From Auriscalpium vulgare (Eukaryota > Basidiomycota > Agaricomycetes > Russulales > Auriscalpiaceae): 64,000 bases of DNA. The translations under genes were made by a program, and so were the position numbers. The notes beneath the pieces are model-generated. The model did no database searches. It was not told the DNA's origin and was given only the letters and a program-made list of their open reading frames with translations. Positions within the stretch are counted from its first letter, which is position 1. Every line of letters starts with the position of its first letter. Where the stretch lies: assembly GCA_019915015.1 (NCBI GenBank), contig JAHBBC010000010.1, positions 62,001-126,000 of the forward strand. Reading direction: 5' to 3'. Positions 23,221-34,725 of the stretch are shown in pieces.

Positions 23221-24410
23221 TCAATGTTGGATGGTTGTCACGCCGGGCTGGGCGGTAGGTAACGAGGCGCACGAAGGGCGGAAGGGTAGGGATGACGAGC
23301 GCGGGGGTGACGTGGTGTGGAAGTGGGTGTGAGTACGGAAGGGCGCGCGTTGGCGACTTGGCGTAAGGGAAGGGTGGAATAGCAGCGCGTGCGAGTGATG
23401 TGGCATGTACAGCGCCTGCTGCACCGTGTCCTTGGACAGGTCCACCGACACCCAACATGAAGAGAGCGTCTCGATCGCGCGCTCCTTCGCCTTGATGTCG
23501 CGCTGGATCTCGCATTGGCCGCGGTTGATCGAGGTGAGTTCTTGCGTCGCGACAATGATGAGCGGGGAGTCGTGCAGCATGTCCAGCGCTCCGTGCACGT
23601 AGAGGAGCGTGTAGACGGTGTTGATGGGGGCGACGCAAGGGAAACCGAGGATGTCCTTGACTTCTGGTGTTTGACTGTCCTACGGCGCGCGTCAATATTG
23701 TCGGCCCACACGAGACTGTCGATGTAGACGCACCTGCAGCAGGTATATGAGCTTCCCATATGTAATACGCATCTTGTCCGGGTTCGTAATCTTGTAGCGC
23801 CGCCCTAGCTCGAATATCCGTTGATAGAACTCCTCGTTCCCGTGGACGTCGCGCTCCGCGAACAGCTCTTGGCCCTGCTTGTAGTCTGCCGCGAGCATAA
23901 GCCCCGACAGAATCGCGCACAGCTCGCGAATCTGGTACACAACGCGCTTCGCCTTGCTCAGCCCGAGTCCGATGGTGTCGATCTTGTCTGGGTACTCGGA
24001 CACCTGGAGTGCCGCATCGAGCAGCCGCAGGAACTTGCGCTCGCTGAGGGTGAGGTGCGTCGGGATGTACTGCGCGCGGTGGACGAACCACCCGCCCGGG
24101 TCCGTGCCGATCTCGGGCTGCAAGATGAGCTCAAGGTTGGGACGGGGGGCCGGCGCCTTCACGATGAGCAAGTCGAGCTCGTCGGCTCTCGTCTCAAGCC
24201 ACAAATACCCTAGTCGACTTGGGATCAGAAGATACATCCCACAAGACGAACGAAGAACTCACCCCCATGTCCCGAGCGAACGCGCGCACGGCGCCACGCA
24301 TCGCACGCCGACGCATCCCGCAGGTCCTCATGTGTGTTGAACGAGCACGGGACTGTGCACGCGGCGTCACCGACAATGCGGCGCACATACGAGGGGAATA
24401 CGCACTGCTG
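23221..24410 (-). pseudogene. DUF2009 (UPF0652)-like protein, truncated remnant
   Basis: Minus-strand pieces: about 24410-24263, intron 24262-24218 (45 nt), exon 24217-23734, intron 23733-23680 (54 nt), exon 23679-23221. The translation has the conserved flow of fungal DUF2009 proteins: RLGYLWLETRADELDLLIV, LQPEIGTDPGGWFVHRAQY, NPDKMRITYGKLIYLLQ, then DILGFPCVAPINTVYTLL and LIIVATQEL. A one-base shift seems to be needed near 24275 to connect the first piece. After a segment ending VDLSKDTVQQALY the homology stops and the frame runs into unrelated sequence. The N-terminal part is also missing. The family's function is unknown; the assignment rests on recalled family patterns. Confidence 0.5.
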
Positions 24411-25066
24411 TAGAGGCAGGTGCCGAGAGAGTCATCCTCTTGGGCGGCGCTGATCTGCGCGTAGAGTGCCGCGATGGCGGTGGAGGAGTGCGTGGTGCCG
24501 GTGTCGATGATGGCCGCGGTGCTGTCCACGACCTGCTGGCCGTTGACAGAGATGCTGTCGAAGGTCGTCTGCCAGTACCTGCGCAGCGACCGCATAAGCA
24601 TCAGCATCACGATCACATTCGCGTGGCGAAATACTGACCGCCGTGGAGACGTCGATGGTGGTGAAGTCTCCGGAGTACAGCTGGTCGTTGACGCCGCCGA
24701 TACCCGCCGCGATGAGCGATTGGAAGAGCGGGTTGGTGTTGTAGTCCGAGAGCGACTGGAACGTCATGCCGAGCAGCCCATCCGCAGGGAACTGGGAGCT
24801 ATCGAAGCCCGTAGAAAAGGTCTTCGCGGAGCCGAGGGTCTGACCCGTGGCCTACAGCAGAAAACAATGCGTCAGATAGACTCTCAGCAAGCAAAGAGCT
24901 GCGAACGTACGGTCAAGCCAGCAATGGACACGGTGTCTGTGTACCGCTCGCCAGTGACGGACGATCTGTGGAATTCCCGACACGCGTCCCGCACAGTGCT
25001 GGTGTCGGCCGCGGAGGACAGGGCGCGCGCTGTGCTGATTGCGCAGATGCATGACGCGTCGTCCAA
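24411..25066 (-). pseudogene. Pepsin-like (A1) aspartic protease remnant
   Basis: Three pieces joined by normal introns: 25066-24911, intron 24910-24852 (59 nt); 24851-24639, intron 24638-24579 (60 nt); then 24578 to about 24411. Recognisable A1 features in order are GERYTDTVSIAGLT, GLLGMTFQSLSDYNTNPLFQSL, YWQTTFDSISVNGQ and the second catalytic motif AIIDTGTT. The first catalytic DTG lobe is absent upstream, where the sequence no longer resembles a protease. The C-terminal third is replaced by DUF2009-like sequence near 24410. It is a broken internal fragment, not a working enzyme. Confidence 0.7.
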
Positions 25067-26118
25067 CAGCGCAAGGTTTGTGAGCTCGGTGAGCGCAGGT
25101 GGGGAGGCTAGCGAGGTGCGCGTGCTGCGGGGGAAGGAGGCGCAGGGGTATCGAGTGCTGGAGCGTCGGGTGGAAGACGAAGCGCAGATGCGCGGCGAGA
25201 GTGGACGCGTCGACGAGCGGGTCGGACCCGTTGTCTGCGTCCAGCAAGGCTAGGCTAGAGCAGCGTAAGCTTGATTGCACAGCCAACTGCGCACTAATAT
25301 GACGCACCAAATCCGACCCAAGCAGGTGCAGGAGGGTGTCCCGCAGCCCGCTGGTTTGTCGCGCCCACCCCCGACGGTGCGCAGGGCGCCAATCATGGCT
25401 GTGCCGCAGAATGCTTGGTCGACGGCGCGCAGACTGCAGCAGTGCATGGTGATGCGCTGGGACTTAATGGCAGGTGCGCGAGACGTCGAGGAGATGGGAT
25501 GTGGAGCGACGTGGACGCGAGTCGTGGGCGAGAGGGACAACTCGAAGGGGACGCGCGAGCCTGTTGGCAAGGCATCGGCAGGGGGCCGAACGAGCGGGCC
25601 GGGCGTAGCCACCGGAAGACGCCGAAGGTGTGTCACAGAAAACTTCCCATCAGCTCGCTCGTCGCTGCGATTTTGCAGCTGGTCACCAGTCTATCCATAG
25701 ATAATAATTGCTGTAGGTGCTGAACAGAGCATAGACAAGGGACGGGACTTGTGCTGGTGCTGGTGGAAGTCAGGATGAATGAACCAAGTGTGATAGATTA
25801 TAAGATAGTCAATAAGCAAATCCGAAAAGGCAACGGCAATCAAACCGGGGATCAAACCGGCACCCGGCGACCATGACCGAATAGATGCAGGCACGACCCC
25901 GAAAAACACCCTAGTAAACGATTCAACTTCGTAAACTCAGGGAATCGTAAAATGAAAGTACCGCTAGTGGCTGGTCCCATTACTTTACTGCGTGACTACA
26001 ACTCCAGGCCCTTCAATGCAGCAGTGGATCCCTGCTCCAGCTGTCGTGTAGTATTAACTATGTACTGAAGATCCTGTAGTAATCACCCTGCACTATGTAG
26101 TAGATATGGTTCAAGACG
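25067..26118. other. No supported feature; composition changes to AT-rich
   Basis: 25.1-25.7 kb is GC-rich with overlapping frames and no domain. From about 25.7 kb the sequence becomes AT-rich and non-coding as the satellite array is approached. Confidence 0.4.
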
Positions 26119-27560
26119 GCATAGTAAATACTTCTGCCTCGCCAGTGCGGTCCGAAAGCGCGCAGTAAATACTTTAGGCGCGCAGTAAATATCCCTGCGA
26201 TTGTTGCAGGCCTGTAGGGACGTCTCAGTAAATACTTCCGCCGCTCTAGTGCGGTCCGATTGCGCGCAGTAAATACTTAAGGCCCGCAGTAAATATCCCT
26301 GCGATTGTTGCAGGCCTGTAGGGACGTCTCAGTAAATACTTCCGCCGCTCTAGTGCGGTCCGATTGCGCGCAGTAAATACTTAAGGCCCGCAGTAAATAT
26401 TACTGCGATTGTTGCAGGCCTGTAGGGACGTCTCAGTAAATACTTCCGCCGCTCTAGTGCGGTCCGATTGCGCGCAGTAAATACTTTAGGCCCGCAGTAA
26501 ATATTACTGCGATTGTTGCAGGCCTGTAGGGACGTCTCAGTAAATACTTCCGCCGCTCTAGTGCGGTCCGATTGCGCGCAGTAAATACTTTAGGCCCGCA
26601 GTAAATATTACTGCGATTGTTGCAGGCCTGTAGGGACGTCTCAGTAAATACTTCCGCCGCTCTAGTGCGGTCCGATTGCGCGCAGTAGATACTTTAGGCC
26701 CGCAGTAAATATTACTGCGATTGTTGCAGGCCTGTAGGGACGTCTCAGTAAATACTTCCGCCGCTCTAGTGCGGTCCGATAGCGCGCAGTAAATACTTTA
26801 GGCCTGCAGTAAATATTCTTGCAGCTGTTGCAGGCCTGTAGGGACGTCTCAGTAAATACTTCCGCCGCTCTAGTGCGGTCCGATTGCGCGCAGTAAATAC
26901 TTTAGGCCCGCAGTAAATATTACTGCGATTGTTGCAGGCCTGTAGGGACGTCTCAGTAAATATTCCGCCGCTCTAGTTTGGTCCGATAGTAAATACTTTA
27001 GGCCCGCAGTAAATATTCCTGCAATTGTTGCAGGCCTGTAGGGATGTCTCAGTAAATATTCCGCCGCTCTAGTTTGGTCCGATAGTAAATACTTTAGGCC
27101 CGCAGTAAATATTACTGCAATTGTTGCAGGCCTGTAGGGACGTCTCAGTAAATAATTCCGCCGCTCTAGTGCGGTCCGATTGCGCGCAGTAAATACTTTA
27201 GGCCCGCAGTAAATATTACTGCAGCTGTTGTAGGCCTGTAGGGACGTCTCAGTAAATACTTCTGCCGCTCTAGTGCGGTCCGATAGCGCACAGTAAATAC
27301 TTTAGGCCCGCAGTAAAGATTCCTGCAATTGTTGCAGGCCTGTAGGGACGTCTCAGTAAACATCGGAACATTACGGCCACTCAGGCATCTCGCTTTCAAA
27401 GCGAGATGCCTGAGTGGCCGTAATCCCCCGACTCACCGTTTGAGCGCTTATATAGTGTGGTCCGATAGTAAATACTTTAGGCCCGCAGTAAATATTCCTG
27501 CAATTGTTGCAGGCCTGTAGGGACGTCTCAGTAAATACTTCAGCCATGATAGTATGATCC
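26119..27560. repeat. 104-bp satellite array, about 13 units
   Basis: The segment CGTCTCAGTAAATAC recurs at 26221, 26325, 26429, 26533, 26637, 26741, 26845 and 26949 (exact 104-bp steps), then at 27045 and 27141 (96-bp steps, an 8-bp loss) and at 27245 and 27349 (104 bp again). A last, interrupted unit ends near 27560. Each unit holds about three copies of CAGTAAATA, a TTGTTGCAGGCCTGTAGGGA segment and a CGCTCTAGTGCGGTCCGA segment. Edges are degenerate. No protein is encoded. Confidence 0.95.
27370..27424. repeat. Perfect 27-bp inverted repeat with 1-nt spacer inside the satellite
   Basis: Arms 27370-27396 and 27398-27424 are exact reverse complements around a single C at 27397. The left arm begins ATTACGGCCACTCAGGCATC. 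The segment replaces part of one satellite unit and would form a 27-bp hairpin or cruciform. Confidence 0.95.
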
Positions 27561-28272
27561 TAAATCATGCACCGGTAAATACTTCTACTTCGCTAACAAG
27601 CCCAATATAGTATTTACTACAGTGTTGGCAACTCGGAGCGAATCGTCTAAGTCGTGCTGTGTGAATCCTGTCCCCTGATATCGTAGCCACTTCCAGACAC
27701 AGAACGACCTCTCTGTCCTGTCAACTGCACTCCACAACGCACATCACTCTCGAGGCTCAGGGAACACACATGATATGCTCCATACTATGTAGATAGATAC
27801 ACGATGGGCGCTCCACAAGCCAGCAGACACGATGCAGGTAAGTATGCCGCAGAAATGTGTACTAGGGAAGGTGTACTGAGATGACGAACAGCATGAACAA
27901 TATGCAACAATCCAAGGAGATGCATACGAAATATGAAGATAGCGCGTGTTGAGACGCGCGAGGAGACAAAGGAGAGACGCACGATGAGACAAAGGAGAGG
28001 CGCACGTTGAAGCACGCAATGGAATATAACCACGTGTTGAACGTCGAGATGATATATTTATTCGAGCGAGGGCGAAATCTTGAAGGCATCAGGCGTGGAG
28101 GCGAGTTAAGGTAGAGGCGACGCGCGTTGAGGCGGGATTTAATGAATAGAAATGCATGTTGTGATGCTTAGGGCGTGTTTGATGAGTTCACAAGCGACGG
28201 CTCGTTACTTACGTGCCGTCCGTCGCCTGGTACATTTGATCAGCGGGTAATCTACTATCATTCTAGTATGAC
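27561..28272. other. Intergenic, no supported gene
   Basis: AT-rich sequence with a few short repeats of an AGACAAAGGAGAG type motif near 27.97 kb. Open frames are short and without known domains. Confidence 0.4.
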
Positions 28273-31200
28273 TCACTTCTTGCTGGGCTTCGCTGCCTCG
28301 GCCTCGGCAGTGCGCTTCTGCGAGCCGCGGGTGTTGCTGACGTGCCCCTCCTCCTGCACTGTGCGCCTCGCCGACGTGCGGGTCTTGCTGGCAGGTGCCT
28401 CCTCTGGCGAATTTTCTGGCGCTTGCACCGCAGCCATAGCGGTGCGCTTCGACGATGTGCGTTCCTTGACGACGGGAGGTGCTGTCGCAGCGCTGCCCTT
28501 CTGCGCGCTCCGGGCATCGCTTCGCAGATGCGATACCATCTGCGCGAGAACCCATGCCACGTCTTCCACTGCCGACTCCCACTCGCGCAACTCCTGGTCC
28601 GTCTCCGCTGCTGCGTGCCACCAGCACAACACTGGGGAGTAGTTTAGTGCACTATGTCCCTACAGTTGTAACAAGTGGGTGGTGTCATAGGCAGGCAGGA
28701 TAGTGAAGTTCAAGTATAGGGCAGTATAGTGCACTATAGTGCATATATCAGTACTATAGTGTCCTTGGATGCACTATAGTAGTAGCATGACTGTAAGGAC
28801 CATTGTATTTTTGCAGCAATATAATGGGCCTTGAAAATGTTATAAATAATGGTGTAGATGCACAGGTGGAACTGCGATATAGAGGTAATTTAGCAGAATA
28901 TATCTGGTTAATGGTAGAGAGCTGTAGGGCAATCACTGGCCAATGGATCCCATGGGTTTATGTACTATAGTGAATCAATAATATATTACAGAAATGCTGG
29001 GATATATGCACCTTCTCTCCTTTGAAATGAGCTCTATAAATTCGGATAATATTACAGCATGTGGCTTAGTAGAGTGCATATGTGACCTGAATTTACCAGA
29101 ATACAGGGGGTCAGTTCTGAGGAGTTGTGCAGTGCACACTGTATCAGATATTCATCTACTATACTCTTTGAAGCTTTCTTAATTTGTTATGGGATGACTG
29201 GACATTCATAAATCATGAAGAAAAAGGTGAGCATATGTACCACACATGCCATTGCTGTCTGAATTTATCATAATATTTTAGACTAATGGCAAGCCGCACC
29301 AATGCATATATACTTATACACTATAGTGTTATTTAGCTTGCTTCTATCCTCAAACTTTTTCAGCACTGAATAGCTCCTCAATACTTGGGGAAAAAAATCC
29401 CTAGATATTCCAGAGCACTATTACACCATGCCCCTTCCATCCCTGAAAGTTTTGTGTTCTTGCATGCAATTGGTATATAGTACCATACTTCTGATCCTTT
29501 GATACAGCCTAAGTGATCCATATGTCCCTGTGCCATCTATCCAAGCATATGTGTGAACTGAAATGATTATTTATTTTTCAATGAGCCATGATCTATGAAT
29601 CTTACTTGAGCACAAGCTCATCCTCTGTAAAAGAAATAGCCATTTATATCCATATGCCTGATCATAAACTAGATCACCCTGGGACAAGGATACCTCAGAC
29701 ATTACAGGCTGTATGAGAGTGGAAGTACAGCACTTTCTGCCAACTCTAGATAGAATTCCCATATTTTGAGCATTGGGTGGGGCAAGGTCTGTGAATGCTC
29801 TATGATATCTGTGGATTATATTGACCAAGTACTGGAGAGCTATTGGACACATCATATGCTTTTGTGGCCAACCAATTAGATCACCACTATAGGGCACAAA
29901 TCTATATGCCTTGGTGTGGCTCACCAATGGCTTCAGATATTATGATAAATTCCGACAGCAGTGGCATGTGTAGTACATATGCTCACCTTTTTTGTCATGA
30001 TTTATGAATGCCCAGTCATCCCATAACAAATTAAGAAAGCTTTAAAGAGTATAATATCACTATAGTAGATGAATATCTGATACAGTGTGCACTGCACAAC
30101 TCCTCAGAACTGACCCCCTCTATTCTGGTAAATCCAGGTCACATATGCACTCTACTAAGCCACATGCTGTAATATTATCCGAATTTATAGAGCTCATTTC
30201 AAAGGAGAGAAGGTGCATATATCCCAGCATTTCTGTAATATATTATTGATTCACTATAGTACATAAACCCATGGGATCCATTGGCCAGTGATTGCCCTAC
30301 AGCTCTCTACCATTAACCAGATATATTCTGCTAAATTACCTCTATATCGCAGTTCCACCTGTGCATCTACACCATTATTTATAACATTTTCAAGGCCCAT
30401 TATATTGGTGCAAAATTACAATGGTCCTTACAGTCATGCTACTACTATAGTGCATCCAAGGACACTATAGTACTGATATATGCACTATAGTGCACTATAC
30501 TGCCCTATACTTGCACTTCACTATCCTGCCTGCCTATAACACCACCCACTTGTTACAACTGTAGGGACATAGTGAATAAACTAAGCCCCACAGCCCACCA
30601 GCAGAGGGCGAAGAGCACGAGCTCAAAGCCGGTCCGCCCGCCCTTCAAGCATGCCTGCCATCCTTCGAGCGGAGTGGACACGTCACGCTTCAGCGGCCAG
30701 TCCTGGCCTCGCCACTCCGGTTGCAAACTAACCCACCAGGCTCGCCAGCACTCCGAGAAGTCCGATAGGTCGTCAATCTCAGGCGTCTTCGCAAGGTCGC
30801 GGCTGCGAAGCCAACGGGTGACTTGGGCAGGGCGTGCGGTAGCTGAGAGCTGGAATTGTTTTCCCTATCGAACCGTGAGCCGCCTTTGCCATCTCCGATG
30901 AAGGAACTGACGCACCTTGCCTGTCTGGAACCCGAGAAGCTCCTCCATCTTTTCCCACAACTCTACTACCAGCCCCCACGTGTCGTCCTCAATGGCCTCC
31001 TCGAGATGCTTGAGATCGCTGACGATCCATGACGGCCGTGCGATTGTGTTCCCATCGTCACGGCCCAGGGTGTCTTCTTTGGCGTCGTCAACGGCGGAGT
31101 CAACCGCCATGCTCTGCTCGCTGGTCTCGGTTGATCTCGCCGAGGAGGGTGAGCGGGCAGGAGGTGCGTCGGTGGTCGACGAATCGGTGGTCGACGAAGG

Positions 31201-33000
31201 GGGAAGGAGTTCCTTGGATGGAGATTGCGTCGTCTGCTCATCGCCGCTGGACGCTGACGAGGGCGTGCGATCAGGAGGTGCCTCGGTGGTCGATGAAGGG
31301 GGGAGGAGTTCTGTCGATGCGGATTGCCTCGTCTGTTCATCACCGCTGGACACTGACTGCTCGTGCGGCACCCTAAAAGTGACTCCAGTCAGCATTCCAT
31401 ACTACAAGGAAAAGAATACGACATACGGGGTGTTCTGCTCACTGCCAGCCAGCGCTTGCAGTCTTGCGGAATGCCGTGGAGGCCCTACGTCCTCTCCCAG
31501 CGCCGCCAGCTTTGCGCGCTTTGCATCCCTCTCCGTTGTCGTCTTCTCCTCCGGTGCGAAGAAAGGCTTGTCAAGATCGAGCGCCTTGAGCATCTCGGTA
31601 TTTCGTGCGATGTTGTTGAGGCGTTCTTGCTCGTATGCCGTGATGCCGTGGGATATCAGCGGGAGCGCCGGTGAGCCGTCTTGATCATCAGCGTCGACCT
31701 CGAAGTCAAGCTCCTCCTCCTCATCCTCATCACCAGTGGCCGCGTCCTCGTCAAGATGCGAGGCCTTGCGTTTCTTCCTCTTCAAGCGGGAACCCTTATC
31801 TGAAGTCGTCGACGCATCGATTGGTGGGTCAACGGTGCCTGATTCGGCGTGCACAGCCTCAGCTGATATCGTCTCGGTGGGCTGCGAGCCAGAGGAAGTT
31901 GTCGACGAGGCACGCGCTGCGGTGGTACGAGGAGCTACGTTTGTCTGGTGAGTCCTGGATATAGCAAGGACAGCCGACTTCGTCTTACCGTAGACGGCCT
32001 GCAGGAAGTTTCGAAAGGGCGCTTCAACCTTATCCTTGAAATCCGGATACATGGTGGAGAAGTTGCGGCCATCTTCCAAGCTTGAATGGACGCTACGCGC
32101 ATACCCTGCGGTGAGTAGAAAGCATATCATACGAAAATAGTACGCTCACGGATACGTCATGATCTTGCCGCCGTGCTCAGGGCTTGGACCACCGAAGACC
32201 ATCGTGCACATCCACCCGGTCAAGTCCTGGATCTCCCCCACCGCAACGGCCGCGGTCCTTGGAAGCTTCTCAATCATTCTATTGCATCGTGTAAGCACAT
32301 TGTCAGACAGTGGTAAAGCAGGCGACTTACTCTTGGCACTGCCGCGCCTTCAGTGCCCCGCTATTGTCAGGCCCGGGGCTGCTATCGTCATCCGGCGAGC
32401 TGTCGCGACCCTCGTCGTCGTCAACGTGTTCGCCGTTGCGAACTTTGGCAACAAGCGCCTTGATATCGTTGGTCTCAACCTCCAGCAACTCACGGCACTT
32501 GCGGTTGCGGAAAACAAGCTCGGAGACAGCTTCCTCGTTGTCAGGCTTCTTCTCCAGGTACTCCTTCCAGGCCGCCTCTACAACCGCCTTCAACTTATCC
32601 TTCCAGAAGAGCTGTTGGTACACCTGGTACTCGGATTTCTTGCGAGTCTGCTTCCCGGTCAGATTGAGGACGCCACGCCGACCGGGCCCTTTGGCGCCAC
32701 GCGGTGTGCTGCGGGAATGGTTATTGAACCACTGTTTAAGACGCTGGAATGCGGGATGTGTTGTAGTAAGTCCCGCTTCGTCCTCTTCGCGCAGACGACA
32801 TGACTTACCTTTCGAAGTTTAGGCTGGCCTTTCACAGGCGGGCTGTCGTCGGTGTCGTCCGTCTCGGGCCATCTCGCAAGCCAGGCGGAGTATAAGTGAG
32901 GCCAGAACTCGCCCATAGAAAGTGAGCTTCCGCTCTGGGCCTCGCGGTAGGTAACGACATATTCTTTGAGAAATTCAACCTGCTCGGGCTTCGCCCACAT
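28273..33000 (-). CDS. Conserved basidiomycete protein of unknown function, split by a transposon
   Basis: Six exons: 33000-32809, 32743-32331, 32278-32150, 32092-31427, 31372-30916, and 30864-28273. The last is interrupted by the 28627-30594 element. Leaving out the element plus one 9-bp repeat gives 2472 nt, 823 aa, all in frame. Visible parts: an N-terminal MWAKPEQVEFLKEYV..FWPHLYSAW segment; RLKQWFNNHSR (about residues 64-74); a GWMCTMVFGGPSPEHGG segment; a charged, Ser/Thr-rich middle with RLKRKKRKAS, probably nuclear; and a C-terminal domain with CWRAWWVSLQPEWR and GFELVLFALCWW, where the insertion lies. I recognise the WFNN plus WW..LQP.WR architecture from unannotated Agaricomycete proteins, but no function is known. 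The 54222 gene appears to be a distant relative. Confidence 0.7.
28627..29277 (+). repeat. Left terminal inverted repeat of the MULE-type element
   Basis: About 650 bp, matching 29937-30594 in reverse. It contains many short palindromes of the type GCACTATAGTGCA near 28715-28790. Confidence 0.85.
29937..30594 (-). repeat. Right terminal inverted repeat of the MULE-type element
   Basis: Reverse complement of the left arm, with a few substitutions and small indels. Confidence 0.85.
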
Positions 33001-33291
33001 GAGGAATGGCGGGCTGGGCGACGGGAGTGGATGGGTGGGCGATGATGGGACGTGGGACGAAGGACACAGTGATTACTGATCTCCCTGCAGTGAAAAAAAA
33101 CCCCGACAGGTCAGCGTCGCGATGGTAGAACTCCGCCAAATCACTAGATCGTCTAGATTTATTTCACTACGGCTGCGCGGGTCTTGGTAGTGCGATATAT
33201 GTAAAAGGCAAGTCGATCAATCTCCCCTTGGTTCACTACCACATCACCACTCGATCCCGTTCACTTGCGCAACACTCAGTTCCCCCCCACA

Positions 33292-34248
33292 ATGACCTCT
33301 TTCCCCATCAACATCCAAGAGCCTGCGGAGCCAGCCGGTACGCTCCCCCGATGCTGCGGCGATTTGGTTCTGATTGCCATCTTGCCACTTAGCGGCTACG
33401 ACGCTCGAGCGCCTCCCGACCTACACAGAGGCTCCAATCCCTGGCAAATGGAAGTACTATGCCCTTGTGGATACCCGTTTCCGCGGCATATACACTGACT
33501 GGTACGTCTTCTTCACAATCACGGCGGATCCTTGTGCTAATATCCTGCTAGGGTGGTTGTTGGCCCCGTCGCTGCCGCTCTCAATGGCACGGTCAAAAAG
33601 TGCACGTCGTTCGCCGACGCGATGAAGGCTATGAACGACAACTCCACTGCAATGGAAATGCTCGCAGCGGCGATGGGCAGTGTCGTCCTCACCGACGCAA
33701 GCAGTGCCGGCGGTTCCTCGGCGGCCGGCGCCACCGGCGCCACCGGCGCTCCCACCATCAATGTCCCGACGCATGGTGCTCAAGCTCCCGTTCAGACCGC
33801 TGACACCCAGGTCTCGCAAGGCGACGAGGCTGGTTCGCAAGGCGGCGGATCCGGATCCAATGAGGGATCGGCGGGATCAGATGCTGATGAGGACGCACCT
33901 GAGCACGGCTTGGTTGAGCTGTTTCCGACTGCGCAAGAAATTGGTATGTCGTCCATCTTTCTCTCTCTTGGCTGTTATTAACAATTCTTGCAGAGCGGGC
34001 TCGTCACGAAGAGCGTGGCAGTCGTCCTGGTGGAGGCTGGCCGTACCTTGCGGTCGCCCGCGGGCACAGGACCGGAGTCTTTGCGAATGGGTATGTCGCT
34101 CGGCTTCCTGGTCCCTTATTTATTCCCTTCACATCTGACTAAAGACAGGCCTGCTGCCGCGGCACTTATTGTTGGGTTCCCCGGCGCGTCTGCGGTCGGC
34201 TTTCGTACGGTTGCAGGCGGGTATTTATGGCTGCATCCCGATGCCTGA
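33292..34248 (+). CDS. Protein with two RNase H1 N-domain-like (Cauli_VI-type) repeats
   Basis: Five exons with introns 33338-33392, 33502-33551, 33944-33993 and 34091-34148 (50-58 nt) join to 744 nt, 247 aa. The first domain is PGKWKYYALVDTRFRGIYTDW followed by KKCTSFADAMKAM (about residues 28-80). The second is GGWPYLAVARGHRTGVFANG followed by GFPGASAVGFRT near the C-terminus. Both follow the W-Y-x-V..G-x-x-x-G-I/V-Y/F-x-x-W..A pattern of the domain that in RNase H1 binds RNA/DNA hybrids. A Gly/Ser/Ala-rich acidic linker separates them. No nuclease domain is present. A related gene is at 43324-44047. Confidence 0.55.
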
Positions 34249-34725
34249 AGTGTAGTCTAGAAGTGTCGAAGCTCGTAGACCAATTATATGCTGCCTGTCC
34301 TTTTCTGAAGTCGTCTTAAGTGTGCTTTTGCCCGAAGTCTGTGGTGATTTCCGTCAGGCTACGTTCTACTGGCTTGAGTTACATAGAAATGACGAGTGCG
34401 GGTGGGAAAGAGGTGTCTCAACCACCGAGATTCACATATATTAGCAGAACCAGAAAACGCCTTGGCTCATGTACACCTTAGAAAGCATCTATGGCCATGC
34501 CCCTATCCGGAACTCGACAACTTGGGGAGTGCTGTGTGGTGGTGCACAATGAGTTGTCCGAGCAGCCAAGATTCGGTTTGGCGCGCGGGTCAAGCTGGTT
34601 CACAGTTGCGCTTGACACTCACTGCGACATCCAACGTCCCATCTCATTTGATCCTTCCCTCATCCTCCACATTTCCCGGCTTCTTAAATCAACCTCTCTG
34701 GTCAGAATTGTGATAGCTCAAGTCG

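Larger units (their letters stand above)
28627..30594. mobile_element. Non-autonomous Mutator-like (MULE-type) element with 9-bp target duplication
   Basis: CCACCAGCA stands at 28618-28626 and again at 30595-30603. Between them is a 1,968-bp AT-rich segment with inverted terminal arms of about 650 bp each (28627-29277 and 29937-30594), mostly matching by eye apart from scattered differences and looser outer ends. The arms begin around TGGGG..TAGTTTA..CACTATGTCCC. The central 660 bp encodes nothing recognisable (longest frame 118 codons), so transposition would need a transposase in trans. A 9-bp duplication with very long inverted repeats points to the Mutator superfamily; the family is inferred because no transposase is present. 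Confidence 0.85.

Noticed and set aside
29571..29927. 118-codon frame inside the MULE-type element as a possible transposase
   Set aside because: No MULE transposase motif, too short, and its composition follows the AT-rich surroundings. I treat the element as non-autonomous.
28650..30574. Element ends placed at CACTATG..CATAGTG with a TA duplication (Tc1/mariner-like)
   Set aside because: Extending outward gives an exact 9-bp duplication and a perfectly restored reading frame, which is far better evidence for the outer ends.
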